64,000 nucleotides of DNA from Turritopsis dohrnii (GCA_027922465.2 BQMF02000832.1:20382-84381); one strand, 5' to 3'; shown: positions 21,440-33,973, counted from the first letter of the stretch. The notes: a model not told the origin generated them from the letters alone. Numbers and translations: made by a program.

Positions 21440-23812
21440 GGTTAAAAGAAGATATTTTAAAACGTTTTCTGATTGTGAGTGTGGCCATGAAATCAGCACA
21501 TAGCGAACTATGCTATCTTATTATACTAATTCGCGATTGTGTGTCACACTTTTATTTTAGAGAGTGATATATTTGGTTTTTCTTTCACGGTCAAAACCTT
21601 CTTATTTTTTCCCTTTTCGTCGTAAAGCCACGCAGATGCGAGAGCGTTTTTTTTTATTTTCCGCGATTAGTATATGCTCCTCCGTTTTGTTATTTTTGGT
21701 TTGCGCAGTGGAAATCAGCCGAAAAACGTCTTTGGAGGAGTGCGAGCAATGCAATCTTCTTCGTTCGAAATTTGTCAACGATCATTTCGTGAGCAAGAAA
21801 CTTCGCGAAGAAGACGTGTTTCTTTTTGTATACGAATATTTTAATTTAAATTTGATTGTTTTAGGCAGCAAATCGACGAAAGAACTGCCGAAGAAACACA
21901 GGTTTGTATGCACGAAGGTATTGTTATTATTATAAAACGTTTTATTATCGTGTTTATTGCTAAACTTTTACTCTTATTAATAAAAGAACACGGGTAGCAC
22001 GTGTAAGTGAGTTAGTTGTTTGTTTACAATGAAAAATCATATTTAGATATACAGAAGAAGTGCAGTGAAGTTTTTAAAAATTAGCTGCAGAAAGCTCGAA
22101 CGAACAAAAGGTATTATTATAAAACTTTTATTTTTGATTAATAAAAGAACAAGTTAGGTATATGTATTTGTATTTAAATGTATTTAAATGTTTGTTTACG
22201 TTTTAGTTATCAAATATCGCTATACAGAAGAAAGTGTAGTGAAGAAATGCAGAACAAAATGATGTTTATTTACACAGTAAGGAATGGTTTTAATTTAGTT
22301 TTGAAAGATTAAATACTATAGCTTTGAATAGATATCTTATTATATGAGTTCTTTCGTTTAGTTTATATGCTACTGGATGAAAAACGAAGACGAGAGTAAT
22401 TTGTTTTGGTAACGCGCGATATTATTATTTTTATAGTTAGCAAAGAAGATTTGATTTGATTTATTTATTTACAGATCAATTAAAAATGGTCCCACAGCTA
22501 TGACTGTTTTCCTTTCTGATGGCTGTGGAAGTAGGGAACGTGTTATGCTGTCAAATTGTATCTATTGACGATGTTTGATGCTTTGTCTGCATGCCTTTCT
22601 GCCAGCCATTTATGCCTTTTGTTTTGGTTTGCTTAAATATGGTTGCAGTAGTAGTAAGTATTGTAGCTGTTCTTTACTGAAATCTTTTTCTTTTAGGTCA
22701 GAAAAGAAAAAGTGTAGCTATTTATAAACGAAACACATGGTATGTTGAGAAGGTTATTTAAGAGAAGAATGGATTATGTATTTCATTGCGATTGTACTAC
22801 AAAAAAAAGCATTGCTTGGGTATATTTTTCTTCAGTTTATATTTGTTTACGGCATTCATTATTTTGTGTTATGTTAATTGCTACATACATACTTGCTAGG
22901 TATATAAGTTTAGCATTATGTTTTTATTTGTTGCTTTTAATATCTTCTGGGTATTCAATTATGGTTTTGGTCAAAGTAGGGCATTTTGTTGTTTCAATTA
23001 TTTTTATTAATTTGATGTTTGGTTGTGTATGCCAGGTAAAAGTCTTTATTCTTCAGCTCCAGTGTTGAGTGAACCCGTATTGACTCACAGTATCGGTTGA
23101 CTTTATAGACCAAATTTTGTTTTTAATTGTTATCTTTAGGATAAATGCGTACTTGAATTTTCTTTTTGTTTTTTCTTTCTTTTTGTTTTATTTTTTATTT
23201 CAATATTGTTATAGCATGATTAGGTTTTCGGTATTACAATTCAAGTATTAATTTTTTAGGTAATAATAAAAAAAGCATAAAGAAATGAAACTCATGGTTT
23301 TAATCATGACGTTGATGGTTTTGGGAAGAACAGACTACATATCATTTCAAAAATTCATTAATGGTTGCAGTCGAGTAGTAACTTTGGAACAAAAGAAAAA
23401 GTTGGAAAGTATCAATTTGTTTTGAATTAACATTTTGTAATGTTTGGTTTCGTATGTCTGGGTAAACAGTTCTGTGTTATATATTGCCATTTTTTTACAT
23501 TAAAGTTACTTCTCTTCTGCGTATAAATATATTATTCTGAGCCATGTTGCTATTTGTTTCTGTTTTTAATCTTCTGAATGTAAGAAATGAATTAAAAAAT
23601 TAATGCCTGTAGAAACTTTTACACGAGTTAAATTTTGCAACACAACGCATACTGAACATGGGTGGCGAGCGACGCCGCCTGGGATGTTTTTGAGTTGCGA
23701 TTCTATGATTTATGTTTTCGTCACGGGGTACGTACACGGGAATGGTGGATTTGACCTAATGTTTTCGAAGTTAAGTTCGGTAAAACGTTTTTACCCGGGA
23801 TACTAGTATATA
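21440..23812. other. Non-coding stretch with a diverged direct repeat
   Basis: Two similar segments of roughly 150-170 bp (about 21920-22085 and 22110-22250) share TATTATTATAAAAC, ATTAATAAAAGAACA and ATACAGAAGAA blocks in the same order. ORFs here are short and of unlikely composition. A copy of the Helitron 3' hairpin (GGCGAGCGACGCCGCC) near 23664 suggests an older unit before 23813. Confidence 0.45.
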
Positions 23813-24312
23813 TCTATATATTAATAGCCGATTCTCTGTCTGTTTGTTTGTTTGTTTGTTTGTAAGTCACGCAATATGGTAGATGTGAGCTGCGAAAGAC
23901 ATCGGGGAGTCAGCAATGTAGGATCACACATAAATTATTTCTTTTCTTGTGCGCGACGTCAGTGTGAAACCACTGTATTGAGACCCTAATCGAATGCGAC
24001 GTTTGGGGAAAACTTTCTCAATAACCAATAGGGCTAACTGACGTTTTTTGGGGTCCGCGATACAGGCGATGGGGTGACAAAAAATTTGGGTCTAATTTTT
24101 TTGGGGAGGGGTCTGTGACGTCATCAAAATCTTTGAACAATGATATCTCTGTAACGGTTGATCGTAGCGGAACGATGCCATACATTTTTTTGATCAGTTT
24201 TTCGAGCTCTACAACATGGGAACACTTTCGGTTGCCAATTCCTTAATTTTATTTTTCGTGAAGTCAACGCATGCTGAACATGGGCAGCGAACGACGCCGC
24301 TTTGGCGGCTAG
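23813..24312 (+). mobile_element. Helitron-like unit 1 of 3
   Basis: It starts TCTATATATTAATAGCCGAT after an A and ends in CTAG, preceded by a GC-rich stem near 24285-24300 (GCAGCGAACGACGCCGC). TC start, hairpin, CTRR end and an A/T target are Helitron hallmarks. It is non-autonomous, with no Rep/helicase. Confidence 0.75.
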
Positions 24313-24778
24313 TCTATATATTAATAGCCGATTCTCTGTTTGTCTGTCTGTTTGTAAGTCACGCAAAATGGTAGATTGAGTTGTAAGAGTGATTATTTTA
24401 TTTATTTTGTGCGACGTCAGTGTGAAACCATTGTATTGAGGCCCTAATCGAATGCGACGTTTAGGGAAAATTTTCTCGGTAACCAATAGGGATAACTGAC
24501 GTTTTTTGGGATCCACGATATTGGCCATGGGGTGACGAAAAAGTTTGGGCAAAATTTTTGGGGACGGGGCTTTATGACGTCATCAAAACTTTTGATCGAC
24601 GATATCTCCGAAGCGGTTCGTCATAGACATATGATTCTATACATTTTCTTGCTCAGAATTTCGAGCTCTGCAAGATGGTAACACTTTCCATTGTCAATTC
24701 CTTTAATTCCATTTTTTGTGAACCCAACGCAGGCTGAAGGTGGACATGGGCGGCGAGCGACGCCGCCTTGGCGGCTAG
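24313..24778 (+). mobile_element. Helitron-like unit 2 of 3
   Basis: It begins TC immediately after the CTAG of unit 1 and ends CTAG. The terminal hairpin GGCGGCGAGCGACGCCGCC precedes TTGGCGGCTAG. It is collinear with unit 1, including the GCGACGTCAGTGTGAAACCA block. Confidence 0.75.
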
Positions 24779-26090
24779 TCTATATATTAATAGCCGATTC
24801 TCCGTCTGTTCGTTTGTTCGTTTGTTTGTTTGTAAGTCACACAAAATGGTAGATTGAGTTGTGAGCGAAATTAATTCTTTTTTTGTGTGCGACGTGAGTT
24901 CAGAGCAAATACATTGCAATCCCAATCGAACGTGACTTTTTTTGGCTGATGAACTAATAGAAATAACGTTTTGTTTTTATTATTATTGTTAGTTTTATAT
25001 TCCACGTTGACTTGGCTTTGAAAACAATACATCAACTAAATACAAAGAAACTAACTGATTAAACGTTTTGGACATAATGCAGCAGTGGCAGAACGTGGCA
25101 GCATGTACGGTTTACCAGTGTATCCTAACGTATCCTTGCCTGATTGTCTGAGACGGGTGAACATTTTTTCGAGCAATCAAAATGTTTAAAAACCGATAGT
25201 TAAAAAAAGAGTATCATGATACAAAATATTTTTTTTTGCTTTTGTCATAATAGTTGTCTTAGGACAGCTTTATACAGCCGCATAATCGCCGTGTCGAATT
25301 AAATTACTTTAATTCGGTTAAAATTCGACAAAAATGCGACAGTCAATTTATACAGGTTTTGTTGCCGCATATCAAATTCGACATGACTTTAGACAGCCGC
25401 ATAAATGTCGAATAAATTTCTCATCGTGTGTTTCTTACACGCTGTCCACTACTTTCATGCACTTTTTTTCACAAAGTTCAATCAAGCTGTTATTAAATTC
25501 GACGATTATGCGGCTGTATAAAGTGATGTCGAATTTATGTCGAAGATTGCCGTTTTATTCGACAAACTCTGCTGAACTTAATTCATTATGTCGCACGTAA
25601 TTAATTTTTCACTTTATACAGTCGAATTAACGTCGCATTTAATAAAGAGTTTAATTCGACGCGGCGATTATGCGGCTGTATAAAGCTGTCCTTATGTTGT
25701 TTTAATCGATTTCTTTTAATCTATTTTAATCAGATCGAACGTTTTTTTTTTATTCACTTTATTCATTTAGCACGTGCCTTTTTTTCTCTCCTCCCGTGTG
25801 ATCTTTTTAAGAAGAGAAACCATTTCCCCCTTACGTTTGATAGCACCCATGTTAGAGCGCGTAACATTTTTAAAACAAAAGCTAATAAAAGGTTGAAGTT
25901 TTCTCTCACTACGTTTTGAGTGTATTGTTACACTGATAAAAGATTGGTTTTACCAGAGGTTGTGACTTCGAATCTGCTTCTGGTTGAACACAAGTTGTAC
26001 GAGCCGTTTATAAGGAAATTTGACGTTTATTGATACAGTGATACAGAGCAGGTGGACATGGGCGGCGAGCGACGCCGCCTTGGCGGCTAG
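24779..26090 (+). mobile_element. Helitron-like unit 3 of 3, with internal insertion
   Basis: It begins TC directly after unit 2 and ends with the same hairpin and CTAG at 26090, followed by T. It is longer because it carries a 430-bp Harbinger-like MITE and other sequence. It has no coding capacity. Confidence 0.7.
25262..25691. mobile_element. Harbinger-like MITE, TSD TTA
   Basis: The ends are inverted copies of GGACAGCTTTATACAGCCGC continuing through ATAATCGCCG. TTA lies directly outside both ends (25259-25261 and 25692-25694). A 3-bp TTA/TAA-type duplication fits PIF/Harbinger. It has no ORF of note. Confidence 0.75.
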
Positions 26091-26601
26091 TTTTATATTA
26101 TTTTGCTAGTCAGTTAGAACAGAATTGTTTATGAAAAACGATTCTTTTTGCTGGTCTCGATACATCTCCATTACATTTATGCATATTGGTGTGCTTTGAT
26201 AACTATCCCACACATACAAGTGTGATGGCTGCAATCTCCAAAAACACTACTCTTGAGGGTAAGAAAATTTCCAACACATAAAACCCATTGATGATGCCAT
26301 GGCTGAAGTATTTTGTATGTAATTAGGTGCTGCTACACTCACTGATAGTCTAAACTAAACATTAGGCTTTCTAAGAAACACAGCGAAAAACTTAAATGTT
26401 TATGTCCTCCTGTCCATCACCAAAGCAAGGGTACTGAGATTGGTGACTCTTTCAGGAGAAAGAATTTAATCAATATTTCAATGCCGTAGAATAAAGTAAA
26501 CCCATTTTACTGCCACAGGAATTTGATTTTATTGTGTTTGTGTAGAGCAAAATATCGAAACGTTGAATAAATAAATACAAAACCATTCTAGTAAATTATA
26601 T
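26091..26601. other. Non-coding stretch
   Basis: No genes or element ends were recognised. Confidence 0.4.
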
Positions 26602-27318
26602 CATGGAGGTATAAAACAGAAGGAGAACGAACTCAAAATCTGCTATTGTACTATCCGTGATGCGCTGCATTGTTTAAGTCCTCAGTGTGTAATAACATAT
26701 AATTGCTATCATCTTGCATAATTTTTATAATTTTGGCGTTCTTGCGTGAAAATTTCGTTCATATCAATTCTCCAATGTGATTAAAGATCGTTAGGGTAAA
26801 GTTCTTAGCATGCATAATCTGTAGGAATTGGGAGAATTATGCAAAAACGTCACAAATATGCAACGAAAACATTGCAACTTTAGGTCTATATATCTCGTGA
26901 TCCCCTCAAGCAGTTTCGCCGAGCTTCAGTTTTTGAAGAGAGAATAATCCTAAGTTTTTGCACGTACCGCCGCACTATCGAGGCGCATTTAAGTCAGAAG
27001 ATATGTAGATTGGAACTTATACATGAATTACGCGATATCTTCAACTCTGTATAAAAACATAGATTTTCATTTGTTTCTCAAGGAAGCTTTAGGTTTAATA
27101 ATCTGCTTGTCACTATGCAGCAAGTTGATCCGTTGTTATAATGGATGATATTTGGTTTTTAAATTGTCGTTAATTTTTAAAAAAGTATTCGTTTCACCGA
27201 CAACCAGCCGAAAGCGCATCACGGATGACATCAAAGTGATACCGCAATGAATAGAATAGTCATTATCTGAATAATAGAAAAATAAGAGTTCGTTCTCCTT
27301 CTGTTTTATACCTCCATG
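26602..27318. mobile_element. 717-bp TIR element, 7-bp flanking repeat ATTATAT
   Basis: CATGGAGGTATAAAACAGAA begins at 26602 and its inverse ends at 27318. The arms match for about 33 bp, and a further inverted block (ATCCGTGATGCGC) occurs inside. ATTATAT flanks both ends (26595-26601 and 27319-27325). There is no transposase, and the superfamily is not assigned since 7 bp is not a standard duplication length. Confidence 0.7.
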
Positions 27319-27325
27319 ATTATAT

Positions 27326-27764
27326 GCGAAAGAAACCTTTTTGTAAGTTCCATTATACACACTTTGTAAAAATATTATTTTTATATTATAACTTTTCTAT
27401 AGAAATTTAATATTAAATTCATCAATTTATTAACATTTCAATGGCACCTTTCACATTTTTTCGGAAAATTGTTGGCGATGTTGTTACATTGGACTGTGAG
27501 TTAGCAGAGTCAGAGATGTACCAGTTTTATTGGGCTTATGAGTTATCAGAATTTAGATACCGTCTATGTGCCAAACTAGAGATAGTCTTCGTTATTACGC
27601 ACATTAAAATGTAAGCAAAGATTCTTGTCACGAAAATAGACATGCACTCTTGCCAAGTTCACCACGTATAACTGAATAAAATGTTTTATGAAACAGAACA
27701 ATAGGAGAGCAATTAGCAGCAGCACTTGAAAATAATGATGGACCGTGAAGAACCATAATCATAG
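27326..27764. other. Non-coding stretch
   Basis: Nothing recognised. Confidence 0.4.
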
Positions 27765-27769
27765 GCGGA

Positions 27770-27923
27770 TCTAGAGCTTAGGCAAAATTTGAGGAGGAGC
27801 GTTGTGTCATCTAGGAGAAGAATAGAAAAACGTGCCTTTTAACTAATTACAGTTAAACACTGAAAAGAAATTAATAGCATTGTACTCCTCCACTTTTTTT
27901 GCCTAACCCTGGATCCGCCTATG
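27770..27923. mobile_element. 154-bp hAT-like MITE, TSD ATAAT
   Basis: The ends CATAGGCGGATCTAGAGC and its inverse (GGATCCGCCTATG) are flanked by ATAAT on both sides. Subterminal CTTAGGCAAA and GCCTAACCC match the larger element at 6630-9352. It has the same 5-bp duplication length and is evidently the same family. Confidence 0.8.
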
Positions 27924-29694
27924 ATAATGGCCTATATTTCAAAAGAAGTGTCCTCCCTCACTGTGATTGACGTACAAAAGCTTTATTTATTTGACTTATT
28001 TTATGATAATTAACTTTCTAATTGTAATTTCTGAACTGGCTTTTTTGTAAGATTGCCACTTTTGCATTGCCGATACTTTGTGTCTGCATGACCATGAGTT
28101 TCTTTTGCTTTCTTAATCAAATAATCGGCATTTGCTTACTTTTTTTTCAATCTGAACAAAGGGCAAAAATATATAAGTTAGTGCACTGTGCCAAACGTAC
28201 AACCATAACACTGTCACTTATTTTTAATCTGTATATACAGGGGCGGACGCAGAAATATTTTGTAGGTACAGCTCAACTTTTCGGATTCCAATAAGTATTC
28301 CGATTCCCGATTTTTATTCGGGACAACCCGATTTCCGGAAAAATGCCGTCCGAAAATGTGCGATCATTATAACAGACGAGTTCTGTTGCAGTTAGTCACG
28401 GTGAACACCCCAGACACCAAAATTACCTTTCACTAAGCATTGCAACCACAGAGCCATAAGGATAGAATACAAAATTTAAAACTTTATTCGATATTAGCAC
28501 AACAAAAGTAAATACAACATAATATAAAATGTCAACGTCTTTTATGTACAAAGTCATAAAACTAGTATTCTATATCCAATAAAACATGTTCCTTCTGTTG
28601 TACGAAAAATCTCCTAGCATGCTCACTTTCAAGAAAGTTCCTGTTCCAGACTTGATTAAATTAATTTGGTGTTTGTTGTTGCAGCAGTAGGTACTGATAC
28701 TGTTAATGTTTCTAAAAAGACAGGCAATAAACAATTCAAAATTAAGATATGTTACATTATAGTAAACTAGTATGATATAATAGTAACCATTAACCATTCA
28801 ATTAACTGATTTTTGGTTTAATTTTGCACTGATTTAAATGATGAATATTGTGAATGGATAGGAAGACTAATGATTGATGAAAGTCCCAACAAACATAAGA
28901 AATAACACAAAATTATTTTCCTTACAATTTCAGTTTGCTTCCACGTTAACTAAAATAAACCTATCAGTTACATCTGAAACATCAGAGGATACTCAGAAAT
29001 GCAACAAGGAAATGTTCCCTTTAAATATTTATCCTTGATCTTTAACAAATGCTTTTAACAACAGAGAGGGTGATCACTGTAAAATGCAGAGTTAAGCTGT
29101 GAAGTAATAATGATGTAAGACCCCCTAACAAACTCACTGACGAATTATTTCCAAATAAAGCTAGCAAAACATATAGCTATACATACAGTCATCACACCAA
29201 AATATCTCAAGATAAATGTAATAATTTTTAAAAATCAAAGTTAACGTAATGTAACTAGCAAACTCTGTATATTTTTTTTACCACGACCAGTGTACCATGT
29301 TTAAAATATATATAACAAATTTTTAAAGTAATCAAGACAACATCAATAACTCGGAGTAAAATTCTAAAGTTCAGAGTTTAGCAAGGCAAAAGATAATAAA
29401 AAAATCATGAAATTATGTTCTTTTTCCACAAATTTACAAATATATCTATAGTAGAAATTATTATTGAATCTAAACTCACATTCATCTTTGTTTATTTGTT
29501 CTGCATTTAAATTAAACAAACTAGTAATTAAAACAAAACAAACAAAACTGAAGATAAGGGGAAAACATAAACTTACTTTGCATCCATCACGATGTTTTCT
29601 TCCATCTTCTCAAAGTATATTTCTCAGCTCTAAAGTCCCTTCTCGTTTGGAGAAATAAAAACGTCTTGGAGAACATAGTAAAAATTAATATACT

Positions 29695-29789
29695 AAGAAT
29701 ATCAAATGATATACTAGGAATATCAAAAGGTGTGAAGTGATATGCTAAGTATATCAAGTGATATACCAAGTATATCATTTGATATTCTT
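29695..29789. repeat. 95-bp hairpin with 21-bp arms
   Basis: The arms AAGAATATCAAATGATATACT are perfectly inverted, with ATATCAA-like motifs repeated in the loop. It is absent from the other copy of the host element, so it is probably a recent tiny insertion. Confidence 0.6.
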
Positions 29790-30305
29790 AAAAATATGTG
29801 ACAATCGGCTTCCATATATTTGAGCTGTATTTGACCACCCTACCGACGACCGAAAGACCTAAAGGCTTACACTTTGGGCTAAAACCTATTATCGCTTTAC
29901 GTACTTTAGGCACGAGAGCTGTACTTCTCAAACAGACGGAAGAACGAAAGAATTACTGCTGAGCTGCGATTAGGGCTATGGGTGTCGAACTACCGTAGAA
30001 TCGGGACTTGAGCTGTATCTTTGAGCTGTATCGATACAGCTCAAAACTGTTAGTTATAACTCGTATCATCATAGATCAAAAGGGGCCGAGTTTTGAGCTG
30101 TAAGGCAGAACAATCAAGCTGTGGTGTTTGCAGTTATGGCTTACCTAAAATTTGCGAGTCAAATGGGGCGCCAACAAATTATGCGCTGATCCATAAATAA
30201 ATGTATTAGACAGATTTTTGAGTGATGACGGCATCGCGCGTCGCGTGATATTATGATGACGACGTGACAAATCGACGAAGAGGGAATAAAGGAAAACGGC
30301 CGTAA

Positions 30306-30770
30306 AGCGCTATTTCCACGACCACTTTTGATCGAAAATTTTCGAGCGAAAATTTTCGAGGAGCACAATTTCTGCTAGAAATATTTCGATCATAGAATTC
30401 CACATAAAAAAGTTGAACTTAATTAGCTGGTTTTCATATTCAATAGGAGATTAAAGATACAGAAGTTAGTTCGAAAGCAACCACAAGTAGAAACCATCTG
30501 CTATAATTCTTTTTTCTGAATTGTTCGACGGAATTGCTATTCAATAGTTCAATTTAATACACAAAGTGTCAACACATTTTTCACCATTTTGATTGGACGA
30601 ATATTTTTTCGCAAAGCGATTTCGATAGGGAGTTGAAATTATTTTAACTCACATTCGCACAGTAGAGAAAAGAAATTTTTCGCTCGAAAAGCAGAAAATA
30701 TTCAATGCGCATGCTCAACTTTTTTCTTCGTCGAAACATTTCGATCAAAAGTGGTCGTGGAAACAGCGCT
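30306..30770. mobile_element. Harbinger-like MITE, TSD TAA
   Basis: The ends AGCGCTATTTCCACGACCAC and its inverse are flanked by TAA on both sides. The empty site is present in the other hAT-like copy at about 2115-2120 (CCGTAACTC), confirming insertion and duplication. A second inner inverted block (GATCGAAA...TTTCGATC) extends the arms. Confidence 0.85.
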
Positions 30771-30855
30771 TAAATCATTTAGAAATCATTCTCTTGACGA
30801 AATTTTACTACAGCTTGAGCTGTATGAGCTGTACCCTTCGTCCGCCCCTGATATA

Positions 30856-32127
30856 GCAATTCCTTTTTATAAATTATATGGGAGAGAAGTTTGCTTTTGA
30901 ACTTGGTGATAATGACAATCACAGCTTGGTCTGAATTAAAGAGTTAGTAAGTTCTTTTTGAATTTGATCATATTTTATTTACTCAGATTTGCATTCAATT
31001 AATTCAATTGGATAAACCTGAGGCATTTGAATAAATTTTTGCATATGTAATGTCTCTGATGTAATGTATTGAATTAAACTTTATGAATTCAATATCTGTT
31101 TTAGATTTTGTCAACCAAAATGGCTTATACCTTTAACCACTGTCACTCTAGATATATCTCAAAAATTCCATTTTCGACCTTCCCGGAGTAAAAATGTATT
31201 TCAATTTTGCTTTGCAGTCCATTATTTTTCAGCTTTGCTGAGAGCACTGACCTTCAGGCCCCAGGGCCTCTTGTTGGTTTATATTTGCCTATAAGAATGG
31301 TAGAAATATAATATAACAGAGGAGATGGCGGCAAAGTGTTACTGATAGTTTACAGACACTAACAAAATTGATCGTACCAAAAAGAAAAAAACGTATAAAA
31401 AGAAACTAACGGCAGCAGAAAATCAGTCGAACAATGTTTGATTTGTAAAAAATCTGGCTGGGCTAAATTACTTCACCCATTTGATGGAAAAAGAAACAGA
31501 GAACAATTGTGAGCTTGGTTGAGACCGTTGACGGTGGGTGATTAAATTGTAAAACAAGATTCGCAAAAATGCGATTTCCCATAAGTTGCGAAACTTTTAT
31601 AAATTATTGTGTGTACGTTGATAACCATAAGAAAAGTGGTATAACTACCATCAACCTGATACGCAGATGAAAATGCTATCCATACTAATCAGGGTAGAAT
31701 TCAATTTAATACCACAAAGAACTTATTTCGAACTTATTATGAAATGAAGATATTCATGGTCATATGATATGGTTTCTCGTATAATATTTGCTGAGGAGTT
31801 AAAAAAAGTGACTGAGAAGTTATTATGGACAAAGCTAAAAATTGGAAGACCTAAATGCAACTAATATTTCCTCTGGAACAACTGAATATCAACAACTGCA
31901 TCAATGTGTAAGATAAAATCATCATAATAAACACATGATCTTCATTGTTGCAGAAGCTTGACATCCTTTATAAAGTAATATCATGGCGAACAATGTATTT
32001 CAACAGAACACAGCTTTTCGTAACTCGTATAAATCTATTTTACAACATTATACAATGAAATTTGTTTACATTTTTACAAAAAAAGAAAAGAAAATTGTCA
32101 AACTTAATTTTAATACTACAGTCTATA
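30856..32127. other. Non-coding stretch left of the first Polinton
   Basis: Only short ORFs are present. A GC-rich GGCCCCAGGGCC motif near 31258 may be part of an old repeat. No gene recognised. Confidence 0.45.
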
Positions 32128-32136
32128 GTATTAAAA

Positions 32137-32195
32137 GAGTCTGCTAAATGACGTGCCCTACGTACCCTACGTGCCCACGTTTCTTACGTGGCCTA
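32137..32195 (+). repeat. Left terminal inverted repeat, Polinton 1
   Basis: The first 21 bases are identical to the inverse of the right end. Beyond that both ends consist of degenerate TACGTGCCC repeats in slightly different number. Confidence 0.85.
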
Positions 32196-32215
32196 TTTGC
32201 CCTGCGTGCCCTAAT

Positions 32216-32309
32216 GTCATTATTATGACGTCATAATGACATTAGTAGATATAAAGTGGGGCTTCTGCGCCACCTCTGACGTCACAACCTCAAGAACCAA
32301 TCAGCGTTG
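32216..32309. promoter_or_regulatory. Left copy of 66-bp inverted promoter block with CRE, CCAAT and TATA
   Basis: Bases 32244-32309 are a perfect inverse of 45787-45852. They contain TATAAAG (32250-32256), TGACGTCA (about 32277) and AACCAATCAG (about 32295). Just outside is a 16-bp palindrome, ATTATGACGTCATAAT, with a second CRE. The block lies about 110-170 bases before the first gene at this end and likewise before the terminal gene at the other end, as expected for a duplicated promoter. Direction of transcription is not certain. Confidence 0.65.
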
Positions 32310-32415
32310 TGCATTCATTAATAATGTCATTAGTATAATCATTCAAGTGTAACAGTCGAATTTTACTTTCGAGAGGAACACCAGCAAATTGCTAGAAAAA
32401 GTTTCTTTTTCAAAA

Positions 32416-32832
32416 ATGAATTTCAAAGGTTTAGAAGAATGGTGTGTTATTGATGAGTGGGATCTAAATTCCATACAGTCGCTTTATCGTCGAACATTAT
32501 GCGAAATTGTGGCGCGAGAAATGAAAACGTTGTTTATGCAAACAGTAAAGTGTTATGGATGTGAAATCGATCATCCGTCTCAACTACAACACGACTGCGT
32601 GATGAAATCTATCGAGGAGTTGGTTTTCGACAATTTCTATAATCTATTCCATATGGTAGATTTTATGAAAAGTAATGAACTTTGTGCAAAACGCTTGAAA
32701 TGCAAAGACTTTATAAGCAAAGAACAACTGTATGATGATTCCGAATGGCTTCAAAGCGTAGAAGAACTCTTATGTCAATCTCTCTCAAATGTTTATTATT
32801 CTTTCAACGAATGGTTTGAAAATGAATTGTAA
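32416..32832 (+). CDS. Polinton 1 small Cys-containing protein
   Basis: This is the first gene after the left end and encodes 138 residues from the ATG at 32416; the frame is open 27 bases further up but without ATG. The centre has VKCYGCEIDHPSQLQHDC, a C-x2-C...H...H-x-C arrangement that may bind a metal, set in a mostly helical acidic protein. No function is assigned. It is driven presumably by the TATA/CRE block about 110 bases upstream. It ends in NEL, followed by an AT-rich 76-base gap before the next gene. Confidence 0.6.
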   Translation: MNFKGLEEWCVIDEWDLNSIQSLYRRTLCEIVAREMKTLFMQTVKCYGCEIDHPSQLQHDCVMKSIEELVFDNFYNLFHMVDFMKSNELCAKRLKCKDFISKEQLYDDSEWLQSVEELLCQSLSNVYYSFNEWFENEL

Positions 32833-32908
32833 TATTTTTATCATTCTAGAAATAAATAAATAAATTTGTTATATACTCTTTGTTTTAATATATTCCAACT
32901 CTTAAAGA

Positions 32909-33319
32909 ATGTTTCAACAATCGGTTTGTTTTACAGAAATTATACAAATGGAAAAAGAACGACATCCAGAACTTAGCATACGACAACTTAATACCACGCT
33001 CGTTTATCAATTTTTGGGTTATGCCTATTTAAATGAAATTATTCCATTTGATGAGATTCTAACAAAGCATCCCGATATTGGTATTAGACATGATTTTCTT
33101 GCAAGATTGTCGAAAACGACTTATAAACACTTTGTTCTTCACAATGCTTACGGACGATTTTACATGGATTATCAAAAGGGACTGGGTTATTGTTATATGT
33201 TCACTTCTTCATGGATTCCTTCATACGTACGTACATCATCATTAACTGGACATATTTCGGCACTTTTACATTGTATTGTTTATCATTTGAGTAATTACCT
33301 TTGTCATTTATTTTCTTAA
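32909..33319 (+). CDS. Polinton 1 hypothetical protein, C-terminus in repeat
   Basis: ATG at 32909, 136 residues. The first about 105 residues (for example ELSIRQLNTTLVYQFLGYAY) look like a folded helical protein. The last about 25 residues are encoded by the first unit of the tandem repeat at 33236-33570, so the original C-terminus may have been replaced. Same strand and same presumed promoter as the preceding gene. Not recognised. Confidence 0.45.
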   Translation: MFQQSVCFTEIIQMEKERHPELSIRQLNTTLVYQFLGYAYLNEIIPFDEILTKHPDIGIRHDFLARLSKTTYKHFVLHNAYGRFYMDYQKGLGYCYMFTSSWIPSYVRTSSLTGHISALLHCIVYHLSNYLCHLFS

Positions 33320-33570
33320 AACTTTTATAATCATTTACACCTGGAACGTTTTTAACTTACTCGCAATCTCACTAATATGTGTACTTACATTAACTGGTCA
33401 TATTTCGGTACTTTTACATTGTATTGTTTAATGTTTAGATAATTATTCTATGTAATTTGTAATCCTGAAACAATTATAACCAATTACACCTATGCGTTTA
33501 TTTATCTTACCCGCATTCTCACCTATATGAGTACTTTTATTACCTGTTCATATTTCGGAACCTTTACATC
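33236..33570 (+). repeat. Tandem repeat, ~145-bp unit
   Basis: CATATTTCGGMACTTTTACAT recurs at about 33250, 33396 and 33541, with similar sequence between. The unit overlaps the 3' end of the preceding ORF. Confidence 0.65.
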
Positions 33571-33973
33571 ATAGCTACTGTTTTTTCCCTAAAGCATCAA
33601 TCAAATTTTATTTGATTATTTACTATTACCTGATTTTATTTAACACATCATTTCAATGCATACCTTTTCAATTTATGTTTGATAGTTTTGTATTTATTTC
33701 ATACGTTTGTGTGTATTTTATGTATATTTTTTTTTTTTTTTTTTTTTTTTAGAATAACAATTGTTAACTAATCATAATTATTTTTACTCTATTCAATTCC
33801 CCAACTTATTAACAGTGCTTTTATAGTTTTCTCATGATACTCTTTGCAGAGTTCCGACATTCAATTATGCTATAAAAATTCGCACATTTCTTTTTCACTC
33901 TCTTTTCTGTTACATTCATTTGAATAAGACGATCAAGGTAATTTTTTTTTTTTTTTCTTACTCAGAAATAAAG
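33571..33973. other. T-rich non-coding gap between convergent genes
   Basis: It contains two long T runs (about 33727-33750 and 33939-33957) and an ATG-poor AT-rich sequence. It could hold polyadenylation signals for both flanking genes. Confidence 0.45.

Larger units (their letters stand above)
28238..30850. mobile_element. hAT-like element, complete, TSD ATATA
   Basis: It begins CAGGGGCGGACGCAG and ends with the inverse CGTCCGCCCCTG. ATATA precedes and follows it. It is collinear with 850-2200 over much of its length. It contains a 465-bp Harbinger-like MITE and a short palindromic insertion that the first copy lacks. The only ORFs are short, so it is non-autonomous. Confidence 0.85.

Noticed and set aside
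21564..21935. 123-residue ORF with signal-like N-terminus
   Set aside because: No recognisable domain, an AT-rich neighbourhood and no supporting splice or promoter context.
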